NCBI GenBank assembly: GCA_028287135.1
Contig: JAQBQE010000032.1
Location: forward strand, 62,001-126,000
Origin: Myxococcales bacterium
GTDB lineage: Bacteria > Myxococcota_A > Polyangia > Haliangiales > Haliangiaceae
DNA: 64,000 nt
Direction of reading: 5' to 3'
Position numbers and translations under genes: made by a program. Under the pieces are notes generated by a model. It saw nothing but the letters and a program-made list of their open reading frames with translations, made no database searches and was not told the DNA's origin. Below, piece after piece: positions 36,719 to 44,401 of the stretch (its first letter is position 1; each line of letters starts with the position of its first letter).

Positions 36719-38164
36719 GTGGTGGATGCTGCGATCTCGAAGGATCACGATGTGACGGTGGAAGCGGTGCGGGCTGCTTACTGCAGGACCCTGCACGAGC
36801 GGCTGGTCGCAAATGCAAAGAGGCGCGTCGCGCTGGAGGCCGAGGAAGCGCGCGATCTGGCGCTGGCCGAGGAGGCGGAGATCTGGCGCGTGTTCGGGTA
36901 CGTGTCGATGCACGAGTACATGGAGCGTGAGCTGCATTATTCGAGACATGCGGCGAACGAGCGGTTGCGCGTGGCGCACGCGCTGTTCGAATTGCCGATG
37001 CTGGCGAAGCTGTTTGGCAGCGGTGATGCGCCGTTCTCGGTGATGCGAGAGCTGACGCGCGTGGTGGTGCCCGAGAACCAGGAGGTTTGGCTCGAGGCGG
37101 TGAAGGGCAAGACCGCGGCGCAGGTCCAGCAGATGGTTTCGGGGCTGCGGAAGGGCGCGAACCCTGAGGACCGGCCGGATCCGAAGCTGGTGCGGCATCG
37201 GATCGTGCTCGACGTGGACGGCGAGACGCATGCGATGTGGATGGCCGGGCGCACGCATGCCGATCAGCGTCACGGCGCGCGGCTCACCGATGATGAGGTC
37301 GCGCGGCAGGCTGCTCAGGCGTTGATCGAACCCGGGGGTGCCGGAACGAGTGCACCGTGTCTGCACGCGTTGACGACGTGCAAGCAGTGCAAGCGGAGCT
37401 CGCTGGTCGCCAACGGCCAGGAGGTTCCGCTCGACATGGCTACCACGCTGCGAATGATGTGTGACTCGGCACGCGTGGGAGACCTCGAGAGCGATGAGGT
37501 CGAGCGCCTGGTGCCCGCGATTCCGTATCCAACGCGGCGCAAGGCGTTCATCCGCGCCAAGTTCGCGTGTGAGGTGCCGGGGTGCCGCTCGAAGCGCTGC
37601 CTCGACGTTCATCACATCGTGTTCCGATCGATGGGCGGCACCAACAAGCTCTCGAACCTGCTGGTTTTATGCTCGGGCCATCACCAGGCGCTTCACGAGG
37701 GCAGGCTGTCGATCACGGGCAGGTCACCCGACGATCTGGTGTTCGAATTCCGCCGCGACTGGGATGAAGAAGTTCACCGCACGATGACCACGGTCCCGGG
37801 CGAGGTGTTCGTCGATGGGGAGGACGTCACGGGTGCGGTCGCGACCGATCACGCAGGCCCAGCGGGGACCGATCACGCAGGCCCAGCCGGAACCGATCAC
37901 GCAGTCCCAGCGGGGAACGATCACGCAGTCCCAGCGGGGACCGACGAACGCCATGCGGATACCGACGAGGCAGTCCCAGCGGGGACCGATGACGCAGTCC
38001 CGGCCGGGACCGATCACGCAGTCCCAGCGGGGAACGACGAAGACCTCACGGGGATCGAGCGGCTCGTCGCAGCCATGACGTCTGCGCTGGCTCACACATC
38101 GAGCATCTCTGCAGAACGAGCCGACCCCGTGGGGGACGGGTACACGCACCCGTTGAGTCGATGA
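36719..38164 (+). CDS. HNH endonuclease (DUF222-type) with C-terminal tandem repeats
   Basis: 481 aa. The GTG at 36719 (or the adjacent one at 36722) has a strong GAGGAGG site at 36707-36713; the longer frame from 36677 lacks one. Residues 10-250 are a helical DUF222-like region. The HNH nuclease is at about 285-335: CEVPGC, then LDVHHIVFRSMGG, NLLVLC and HHQALHEG, with four zinc-binding Cys and the catalytic His pair. The C-terminal part, residues 376-440, is about seven copies of an 8-residue unit (DHAVPAGT-like). DUF222-HNH genes are often repeated in genomes and can be mobile; here no element ends were found. Confidence 0.85.
   Translation: MVDAAISKDHDVTVEAVRAAYCRTLHERLVANAKRRVALEAEEARDLALAEEAEIWRVFGYVSMHEYMERELHYSRHAANERLRVAHALFELPMLAKLFGSGDAPFSVMRELTRVVVPENQEVWLEAVKGKTAAQVQQMVSGLRKGANPEDRPDPKLVRHRIVLDVDGETHAMWMAGRTHADQRHGARLTDDEVARQAAQALIEPGGAGTSAPCLHALTTCKQCKRSSLVANGQEVPLDMATTLRMMCDSARVGDLESDEVERLVPAIPYPTRRKAFIRAKFACEVPGCRSKRCLDVHHIVFRSMGGTNKLSNLLVLCSGHHQALHEGRLSITGRSPDDLVFEFRRDWDEEVHRTMTTVPGEVFVDGEDVTGAVATDHAGPAGTDHAGPAGTDHAVPAGNDHAVPAGTDERHADTDEAVPAGTDDAVPAGTDHAVPAGNDEDLTGIERLVAAMTSALAHTSSISAERADPVGDGYTHPLSR
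37844..38038 (+). repeat. In-frame 24-bp tandem repeat in the HNH gene
   Basis: About seven copies of a 24-bp unit of the type ACCGATCACGCAGTCCCAGC plus GGGG encode TDHA(G/V)PAG. One insertion-bearing unit (ERHADTDEA) splits the series. Since 24 is a multiple of three, copy-number changes would not break the frame. Confidence 0.85.
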
Positions 38165-38327
38165 GATCCATGACAACCGAATAGCTGAACGATGCAGACG
38201 CTCGCAGTGACCAGGGACGCTGCGCTCGCGGTAACCGTCGCAGCGCTCGCGGTGGCGGTGGCGGTGGCGGTGACCGGTCGCGGGTCACTGCGCTCACGGG
38301 TCGCTGCGCTGCGCTCACGGTCGCGGG

Positions 38328-38361
38328 TCGCTGCGCTCACGGGTCTCCGTGAGCGCAGCGA
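38328..38361. repeat. 13-bp perfect inverted repeat (REP-like hairpin)
   Basis: TCGCTGCGCTCAC (38328-38340) and GTGAGCGCAGCGA (38349-38361) pair perfectly across an 8-base loop. Further copies of the same word, some imperfect, lie upstream at about 38286-38316, so this looks like a REP-type or terminator cluster. Confidence 0.6.
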
Positions 38362-38412
38362 TCCGCCCGCCTCTCCGAGGGCGAAGCCACCCGCCACCGT
38401 CCCCTTCGACCA

Positions 38413-38624
38413 CTCCATTCACACGCGAGAAAGTGGAGACCGTCCCCGCGCACCCCTCCGATTCCGCGACCTTGCGCAGCAACAGTTGAGACAGTGGAAA
38501 GCGTCCCTTGCTCCGACTCTCCATTCACACGCGAGAAAGTGGAGACCGTCCCCGCGCACCCCTCTGATTCCGCGACCTTGCGCAGCAACAGTTGAGACAG
38601 TGGAAAGCGTCCCTTGCTCCGACT
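38413..38624. repeat. 106-bp tandem direct repeat, two copies
   Basis: The segments 38413-38518 and 38519-38624 are nearly identical (one C/T difference seen in the middle: CTCCGATT against CTCTGATT). The unit starts CTCCATTCACACGCGAG and ends TTGCTCCGACT. Neither copy is coding in a protein-like way. Confidence 0.85.
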
Positions 38625-38710
38625 CCGTTGCTCCGACTGCGTCACGAGAGCGAAGCGACCCGAGAGCGCAGCGATCCGTCTCCGTCTCCGAGAGCGAGGC
38701 GACGCGCTAC

Positions 38711-39979
38711 TCAGCGACGGCGGAGCAAGATGATGTGCTCGGCCTTCGCCCGTTCCTGGAACGATCGCCGCTCGCCCGCACCGAGCATCGGGCGTTGCTG
38801 CGAAGCCCAGGCGTCGATGTAGAGCTCGTCGGTCAGTGCGCCGCGCACGTCGTCGAGCGCGTACATCGGGCGACCGCCGGCGTACGAGTCGCCGATCACG
38901 ATCGCGGCGATGCCGCCCGAGTGAAGTGCGCGCGCGATCGACTGCATGAAATCAGCGAGGGCGGTGCGCCACGAGCGCTCGCCCTGCGGGCCGGCCATGA
39001 AGCTGCGGCGCGATCCGATCTCGCCCTCGTCGAGCTCGCGATGGCGAAGACCGAGGAAGTCGAAGCGCAGGCGCTGGTGCTCGGCGTAATCGTAGGTGCC
39101 GGCGTAGGGCGGCGAGGTCAGGATCGCGTCGGCGCTGCCATCGGGCACGACCTCGTGCAGCCGGCGGGCGTCGATCTCGAACACGTCGGGCGGTCCGCCA
39201 GCGGGCGCGAGATCCTCGAGGCCGGCATAGAGCAGCTCGACGCGCGCGGCGAAGTTCCGAGCCGCAGCTCCGCGCGGCACGTTGCGCGCGACCCACGTCC
39301 CATCCGTATCCGAGGTCCGCGACGAGACCTTGTAGAGAATCGCCGAGAGGCACGCCGTGAGGATGTCGCCGAGCTCGAGGTCAGCCTCGCGGACCTCGTC
39401 GACCATCATCGCGATCAGCTCGAGCTCGCGGCGCACGTGCGGCGCGAACCACGCCGAGAGCCGGCGGTTACGTGCGTTCGGATCGAACCCGGCGGGCTTG
39501 CGCATCGCGCCCGGCTCCGCGCCCGAGCGGCGCGCGGCCTTGCCAGCAGCGAGGGCCTTGCCGCTGATCTCGTGGCCGACATCGCGCAGCTCCTTGCGAC
39601 GCCGCTGCGGCGCGGTCCAGGTCTTGGCGCGCGCGACCAGCACGGCGAGGGGATTGAGGTCGGTGCCAACCGCGCGCATGCCGGCGGCTCGCGCCTCAAC
39701 GAGGGAGGTCCCCGAGCCACAGAACGGATCGACGAGCAACGCGTTCTCGGTGACGCCGGTCGAGATCAGATCGATGAGGAGGCGAGCCGTGGTGGGGTGA
39801 AGCCGCGCCGGATAGCTGTGAAACGGGTGGGTCAGCGACTCGGCGACCTCGTGATCGATCGCCGGAGCGCGGAGAGCAGCGACCAGCGGCTCGGCGAGCT
39901 CGCGCGGACCGTCCGCAAAGATCCGCCCCGGTGCACGAGGCATCGAGAGAGCGCGGCGCTGACGACCGGGACGAGGCAC
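38711..39979 (-). CDS. DNA methyltransferase, N4-cytosine/N6-adenine type
   Basis: 422 aa from a GTG; an in-frame ATG lies at 39943. The AdoMet-binding motif I is DPFCGSGTSLVEA at 84-96, just after the HPFHSYPARLHP segment that precedes it in many alpha/beta-class amino-methyltransferases. The catalytic motif is TSPPYAGTYDY near 289, where SPPY is the form typical of N4-cytosine or some N6-adenine enzymes. No restriction endonuclease gene is adjacent, so it may be an orphan methylase. The target sequence cannot be read from the gene. Confidence 0.85.
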   Translation of the reverse strand: MPRPGRQRRALSMPRAPGRIFADGPRELAEPLVAALRAPAIDHEVAESLTHPFHSYPARLHPTTARLLIDLISTGVTENALLVDPFCGSGTSLVEARAAGMRAVGTDLNPLAVLVARAKTWTAPQRRRKELRDVGHEISGKALAAGKAARRSGAEPGAMRKPAGFDPNARNRRLSAWFAPHVRRELELIAMMVDEVREADLELGDILTACLSAILYKVSSRTSDTDGTWVARNVPRGAAARNFAARVELLYAGLEDLAPAGGPPDVFEIDARRLHEVVPDGSADAILTSPPYAGTYDYAEHQRLRFDFLGLRHRELDEGEIGSRRSFMAGPQGERSWRTALADFMQSIARALHSGGIAAIVIGDSYAGGRPMYALDDVRGALTDELYIDAWASQQRPMLGAGERRSFQERAKAEHIILLRRR

Positions 39980-40029
39980 GGGCGCACCCTACCTCAAAGC
40001 CAGCGGTCGCCATCGGCTGGATTGCCCAA

Positions 40030-40045
40030 TATCATAATTCTGATA
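40030..40045 (+). promoter_or_regulatory. AT-rich operator-like palindrome before the Phd-type gene
   Basis: TATCA-TAATTC-TGATA is a perfect inverted repeat in a very GC-rich background. It overlaps the TACGCT (40044-40049) -10-like hexamer of the antitoxin gene. Antitoxins of the Phd/YefM class bind such palindromes to repress their own operon. Confidence 0.6.
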
Positions 40046-40059
40046 CGCTCGAAGGCGCG

Positions 40060-40314
40060 ATGCCGGTCATCAAGCCAATCTCTGACCTGCGCAACAAGGC
40101 CAAGGAGCTGTCGGCGATCTGCCACGACTCCGGGGAGCCCATCTTCATTACGAAGAACGGCGAAGGCGACATGGTTCTGATGAGCCTCGCGGCCTACGAG
40201 CGCCTGCAAGCGCAGCTGGAGCTCTATCGCGATCTCGACGAAGCGGAGGCCGACGTGCGCGGCGGCGATCTCGGTGCCGGCGTGCAGACGGTTCGCCGGC
40301 GACTCAAGCGGTGA
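40060..40314 (+). CDS. Phd/YefM-family antitoxin
   Basis: 84 aa. MPVIKPISDLRNKAKEL and the following SGEPIFITKNGEGDMVLMSLAAYERL are the typical Phd/YefM N-terminal fold, which dimerises and binds DNA. The C-terminal 35 residues are charged helix that would block the toxin. Its end overlaps the toxin gene start by 4 bp (GTGA), the usual arrangement of such modules. Confidence 0.9.
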   Translation: MPVIKPISDLRNKAKELSAICHDSGEPIFITKNGEGDMVLMSLAAYERLQAQLELYRDLDEAEADVRGGDLGAGVQTVRRRLKR

Positions 40315-40610
40315 CCCGCACGGTCCGGATCCTGCGACGCGCGGAGCGTGATCTCCAGCAGATCTACGATCTGGTCGGACGCGAGGCGCCGGGGCGCGCC
40401 GATCGATTCATCGACGGCCTCCTCGACGCGATCGCATCGCTGGAAACCCTCTCCGAGCGCGGCGCGAGCCCGCGCGACCCCGTGCTGCGCGCCCGCGACT
40501 ACCGCTTCCTGACCCACGGCGACTACCTGGTGTTCTACAAGGTGCTGGCGCGCCAGGTGCGCGTCTACCGGGTCCTCCACGGCCATCGAGCCTATCGCGG
40601 CCTGCTGTAG
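40311..40610 (+). CDS. ParE/RelE-family toxin
   Basis: 99 aa from a GTG. The helical N-terminus RRAERDLQQIYD, the YRFLTHGDYLVFYKVL strand pair and the C-terminal VRVYRVLHGHRAY match the RelE/ParE fold. ParE relatives poison DNA gyrase, while RelE relatives cut mRNA on the ribosome. The segment contains a YRV-x-HGHR motif close to the ParE pattern, so I favour ParE-type, without certainty. It is preceded directly by its antitoxin. Confidence 0.88.
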   Translation: MTRTVRILRRAERDLQQIYDLVGREAPGRADRFIDGLLDAIASLETLSERGASPRDPVLRARDYRFLTHGDYLVFYKVLARQVRVYRVLHGHRAYRGLL

Positions 40611-40625
40611 TAAGACTCCCGCATC

Positions 40626-40913
40626 ATGCCCATGCCACTCGAGATCATCGGCCTCGGTAAACAGGAGGTCCGGTTCATCTGGGACGAGGGCGTCGAGGAC
40701 GTCTGGGGGGCCCGAGAGCTTCGGATCAAGTGCGCGTGCGCGAACTGCCAGTCCGAAGCGACCGGAGAGCGCCTGCTCGACCCGAAGACGGTCCCCGAAG
40801 ATCTCTCGATCAAGGACATGCACCTCGTCGGCAACTACGGGGTCGGGATCCACTTCTCGGACAACCACACGACGGGGATCTTCCGGTTCCGGGACCTGGC
40901 GAGGAAGCGATGA
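40626..40913 (+). CDS. DUF971 (GBBH-like N-terminal) domain protein
   Basis: 95 aa, the normal size of a stand-alone DUF971 protein. It has the conserved order of a short beta-hairpin with [17 protein letters not shown], a Cys pair in CACANC (residues 38-43) and [21 protein letters not shown]. In eukaryotes this domain precedes the catalytic domain of gamma-butyrobetaine hydroxylase, and in bacteria it is often near iron-sulfur or cofactor assembly genes. The bacterial role is not settled. Overlaps the nitroreductase gene by 4 bp. Confidence 0.88.
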   Translation: MPMPLEIIGLGKQEVRFIWDEGVEDVWGARELRIKCACANCQSEATGERLLDPKTVPEDLSIKDMHLVGNYGVGIHFSDNHTTGIFRFRDLARKR

Positions 40914-41584
40914 CCGACCTCGCCGCGCTCGAGGCGGCGTGGAGCGAGCGGCGGAGCAAGCGGGCGTTCCGCCCCGAGCCGATCGAGCGGGGAACCCTGG
41001 ACCGGCTGTTCGAGGCGGTCCAGCACGCACCGAGCTGGTGCAACGTGCAGCCCTGGCGGGTCACGATCACGATGCCGCCGGTCACCGGCGAGCTCGCGGG
41101 CGCGCTCCAGGCGGCGGCGCGCTCCGGCCTGCCCCACCCCGAGATCGCGTTTCCCCTCGAATACCCGTCTCCGTATCGGGAGCACCGGATCGCGTGTGGC
41201 GCGGCCCTGTACACCGCGATGGGGGTCGCCCGCGAGGACAAGGCCGGTCGCTACGACGCCTGGCTCCGCAACTACGCGCTGTTCGATGCGCCGCACCTCG
41301 CGGTCGTGTCCTGTGATCGCCGTCTTGGTCCCTACGCCTATGTCGACGTCGGCGTCTGGCTCGGCTTCGTGGTGACCGCCGCGGCCGCCCTCGGGATCGA
41401 TACCTGCCCGATGGCGTCGATCGCCGCGTACCCCGAACCGCTGCGTGCCCGGCTGCCGATCGCGGAGAGCGACGTGATCCTGTTCGGGCTGGTGCTCGGC
41501 CATGGAGACGACGCCGCGCCGGCAAATGCGTGCCGTACGACACGCGAGCCGGCCGCGAAAAACGTTGCCTTCGTCGGCGTGTGA
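40910..41584 (+). CDS. Nitroreductase-family FMN enzyme
   Basis: 224 aa. The N-terminal RRSKRAF segment (FMN phosphate site) and the [12 protein letters not shown] block at about 39-50 are hallmarks of nitroreductase-like flavoenzymes. C-terminal [10 protein letters not shown] matches the usual second FMN-binding segment. Enzymes of this family reduce nitroaromatics, quinones or other acceptors with NAD(P)H. Substrate unknown. Its ATG overlaps the DUF971 stop (ATGA), suggesting a two-gene unit. Confidence 0.9.
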   Translation: MTDLAALEAAWSERRSKRAFRPEPIERGTLDRLFEAVQHAPSWCNVQPWRVTITMPPVTGELAGALQAAARSGLPHPEIAFPLEYPSPYREHRIACGAALYTAMGVAREDKAGRYDAWLRNYALFDAPHLAVVSCDRRLGPYAYVDVGVWLGFVVTAAAALGIDTCPMASIAAYPEPLRARLPIAESDVILFGLVLGHGDDAAPANACRTTREPAAKNVAFVGV

Positions 41585-41611
41585 TACGATTTCGGGCCTC
41601 GGGGAGAGACC

Positions 41612-43093
41612 ATGAAATCACGCGTTGTGTTCGTTACTTGGGTGGGGATCTGCGCAGCGATTCTGCTCCTCGGGCACGCCCCTGCGGCGGCGCAGGGACC
41701 GGATGCGCTGAAGAAGGCGCAGGCCGCCTTCGATCAGGCGCAGAACGACTATCTGCAGGGCAAGTACGACGAGGCGGCGCAGGCGTTCCAGGACGCCTAT
41801 GCCGCGCGCCAGTTCCCCCAGTTCCTCTACAACATCGGCGCGAGCTTCCACATGAAGGGGAAGAAGAACTCCGACGTGGCCGCGTACGACCGCGCCGTCG
41901 AGTTCTACAAGAAGTACCTCGCCGCGGATCCGCAGGCCTCGGACAAGGCGAAGGTCGAGAAGGCGATCGGGGTCCTCGAGGCCGAGATCAAGCGGATCAA
42001 GGACGCAGGCGTTCCCCCGGCAGGTGCGGGCAGCGCAGCACCCGCGGTCGTGCCGTCGCAGGAGGTCCAGCAGCTCGGTGAGGTGAAGGTTCGCGGCCTG
42101 GTCGTGCTCGAGAGCGAGCCGCAGAACGCGACGATCTACCTCGACGACAAGAAGAAGGGCCCGTACGGAACGACGCCGTGGTCGGGCTCGCTCGAGGGCG
42201 AGCACAAGATCATCATCGAGAAGCGCGGCTACAAGGTCGTCGAGAGCACGATCGCGGCGGATCCGAGCAAGCTGTTCGTGCTGCGCGCGGTGATGGCCGA
42301 GGAGGATTACCTCGGCTGGGTCGAGATCTCGTCCAACGTTCCCGGTGCGTCGATCTTCATCGACGACAAGACGATCGGTGCGATCGGCAAGACGCCGATG
42401 TCGCAGAACATCAAGCCCGGCAAGCACACGATCTGGGTGTCGACCGAGGGCTACGACGAGTACAAGGAAGAGGTCGAGGTGATCGCGGGCGAGACGCACG
42501 CGGTCAAGGCGACGCTCAAGGGCGCACCGGTCGGCAAGGTCAACGTGATCGGCCTCGGCATCGAGGACTCGACGATCCACATCGACGGTCAGGTCGCGTG
42601 CGAACGCGGCCCGTGCCTCAAGGCGATCCAGCAAGGCGATCACGTGATCACGGTGACGCGCACCGGGTACAAGCCGTACTCGCGGCGGATCACGATCCAG
42701 GCGAAGACCGAGATGCAGATCAAGGTCGGCCTCGCTCCCAAGCCGAGCCGCAGCGACGCGGTGATCGCGTACGTACTCGCCGCGGGGTTCGGTGGCGCGG
42801 GCGTCTATCTCGGCCTGCAGTCGCAGAAGTATCGCGACGAGCTCCGCGACGAGATCGCGGCCGGCAACCCGCCGGTGGATCCCGAGGATCCGCGGTTCAC
42901 GAAGGGGAAGGCGTTCGCGATCGCAGCCGATGCGACGTTCGTCGTCGCCGGGATCACGGCGTTGACGGCGATCTATTACACCTTCCGCGAGAAGGGAAAC
43001 CCGTCGACGGCGCTGATCGACGTGCGCGCTCTCGCGCTGCAACCTCAGGTCAGTCCGGGCTATGCGGGCCTCGGCATGGAGATGAGCTGGTGA
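41612..43093 (+). CDS. Membrane-associated protein with TPR and three PEGA domains
   Basis: 493 aa. Signal peptide 1-27. Residues 30-125 form TPR-like helices, then three PEGA modules: about 161-235 (with PQNATIYLDDKKKGPYG), 236-302 (NVPGASIFIDDKTIGAIGKTP) and 303-370 (DSTIHIDGQVA). Two hydrophobic helices follow at about 386-406 and 436-456. PEGA domains are surface-exposed beta-sandwich modules common in kinase-linked proteins of this phylum. It overlaps the next gene (TGATG) and shares PEGA with the kinase at 44402, so the three genes look like one operon. The role is unknown. Confidence 0.85.
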   Translation: MKSRVVFVTWVGICAAILLLGHAPAAAQGPDALKKAQAAFDQAQNDYLQGKYDEAAQAFQDAYAARQFPQFLYNIGASFHMKGKKNSDVAAYDRAVEFYKKYLAADPQASDKAKVEKAIGVLEAEIKRIKDAGVPPAGAGSAAPAVVPSQEVQQLGEVKVRGLVVLESEPQNATIYLDDKKKGPYGTTPWSGSLEGEHKIIIEKRGYKVVESTIAADPSKLFVLRAVMAEEDYLGWVEISSNVPGASIFIDDKTIGAIGKTPMSQNIKPGKHTIWVSTEGYDEYKEEVEVIAGETHAVKATLKGAPVGKVNVIGLGIEDSTIHIDGQVACERGPCLKAIQQGDHVITVTRTGYKPYSRRITIQAKTEMQIKVGLAPKPSRSDAVIAYVLAAGFGGAGVYLGLQSQKYRDELRDEIAAGNPPVDPEDPRFTKGKAFAIAADATFVVAGITALTAIYYTFREKGNPSTALIDVRALALQPQVSPGYAGLGMEMSW

Positions 43094-44394
43094 TGCGCAC
43101 TCTAACCTCCCTCCTCGGAACCACCCTCCTCGTCTCGTCCATCGGTGCCTGCAAGTGGACCGAGTTCGATGATCTCGAGAAGGAGACCTGGGTCAGCACG
43201 ACCGGCAAGCCCAACAGTGACTCGACCGACTACGGCGTGGCGCTGCAGCGCGGGCTCAAGACCTCGCCAAGCGGCGGCAAGCTCGTCGCGCTCGGGGCCA
43301 CGCAGTCGCAGTACACCCAGATCGAATACGCAGCGAATGGCGACTCGGATGTCGGCGACAACGTGATCAAGCTGCTCACGCGGTTCAACGTCGGCACCCT
43401 CGAGGCCCAGCCGGTGTTGATCGCGGATCCCGCGACGGACGACGTCGCGCTGGTCGCCAACGCAGGTGGTCAGAGCCTCGCCGTGCTCACCGGCACCACG
43501 GACCTCGTCCAGCACATCGTGCAGGGACCGGAGAAGGCGGACGCCGCGGCGTACATCCTCGCTCCCTCGCGCCTCGACATGGCGGTCACCCATCCGTCGC
43601 AGCCGATCGTGGCCGCGGGTGACAGCGTGTACGGCACGTTCTACATGAACGCACCGAACACGCAGCCGAAGTGCCAGCTGCTCGACGAGACGGCGATGCC
43701 GATGGCGATCCGCGCGGTCGCCGGCGCGTCGATCACCCAGACCACCACCGACGATCTCGTCGTGTGGGGCAGCGTCGGAACCGGGTCGCCGGTCGGCAAG
43801 CTGCTGCTCTATCCGGGCGGCGTGTTCAACGGCCAGGATCCGGTCGGACCGTGCGTCGGCGGGACGTCTGCTCCGCTCGCCCTGTCGACGCCGGTCGATA
43901 CCGGCTTCGCGCCGGGCAAGGGCTCGCAGATCATCATGATCGACAAGAAGTACGCGCTTCTCGTCGGTCAGAAGGATGGCAGCGCGGACAGCATGATCGC
44001 GCTGTATGACCTGACCACGATGACCGGTCCCAACCGGGTGCCCACCAAGATCGGCCAGTCGATCATCACGCCGGGCCTGCGCGCGGCGGCGTTCCTCGAC
44101 ACGGGCACCGCGAAGTTCGTGGCCGCCGGGTATCCGACGACCGCCGTCGATGGTGTGAAGGCGGCGGGACAGGTCTCGGTGTTCCCGCTCGACCTGACCA
44201 CCGGGCTCGACCTGACGCCGGCGATGACGTTGCACGACGCGCAGCCCGAAGGCGATCAGCTGTACGGTCGCGCGCTCGCGGTGACGCCGTTCAACGGCAA
44301 GCCGGTGCTCGCGGTCGCCGCGGACAACGAGGTGTTCCTCTACTTCCGCCTCGAGACCGATCAGGCGACGCTCTACGGCGAGACTCGCCAGTAG
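43093..44394 (+). CDS. Lipoprotein, probable beta-propeller-like
   Basis: 433 aa. The ATG at 43093 overlaps the stop of the PEGA gene. Signal peptide with lipobox IGAC (Cys20). The remainder contains several repeated strands of the form VALVANAGGQSLAVL, and ALLVGQKDGSADSMIALYDL, spaced as in a beta-propeller of FG-GAP or VCBS type, though no Ca-binding motif is complete. No enzyme motif is seen. In a set with a PEGA protein and a PEGA kinase, a role in the same cell-envelope complex is likely. Confidence 0.75.
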   Translation: MRTLTSLLGTTLLVSSIGACKWTEFDDLEKETWVSTTGKPNSDSTDYGVALQRGLKTSPSGGKLVALGATQSQYTQIEYAANGDSDVGDNVIKLLTRFNVGTLEAQPVLIADPATDDVALVANAGGQSLAVLTGTTDLVQHIVQGPEKADAAAYILAPSRLDMAVTHPSQPIVAAGDSVYGTFYMNAPNTQPKCQLLDETAMPMAIRAVAGASITQTTTDDLVVWGSVGTGSPVGKLLLYPGGVFNGQDPVGPCVGGTSAPLALSTPVDTGFAPGKGSQIIMIDKKYALLVGQKDGSADSMIALYDLTTMTGPNRVPTKIGQSIITPGLRAAAFLDTGTAKFVAAGYPTTAVDGVKAAGQVSVFPLDLTTGLDLTPAMTLHDAQPEGDQLYGRALAVTPFNGKPVLAVAADNEVFLYFRLETDQATLYGETRQ

Positions 44395-44401
44395 GACTCG
44401 C

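Larger units (their letters stand above)
38165..38710. other. Non-coding repeat-rich region, 546 bp
   Basis: Reading frames here are repeat artefacts. From left to right: a GCGGTG microsatellite (about 38246-38270); several copies of a TCGCTGCGCTCACGGG-like word; a 13-bp perfect hairpin (38328-38361); a duplicated 106-bp unit (38413-38624); and a second cluster of AGAGCGAAGCGACCC-like words near 38645-38705. The region separates two convergent genes and may hold their terminators. Confidence 0.6.

Noticed and set aside
38413..38624. 106-bp tandem repeats considered as a CRISPR array
   Set aside because: The two copies abut with no unique spacers, and no cas gene is near.
38192..40180. 662-codon plus-strand frame over the repeat block and opposite the methyltransferase gene
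   Set aside because: Its first part is repeat translation and the rest is opposite a gene with clear methylase motifs.
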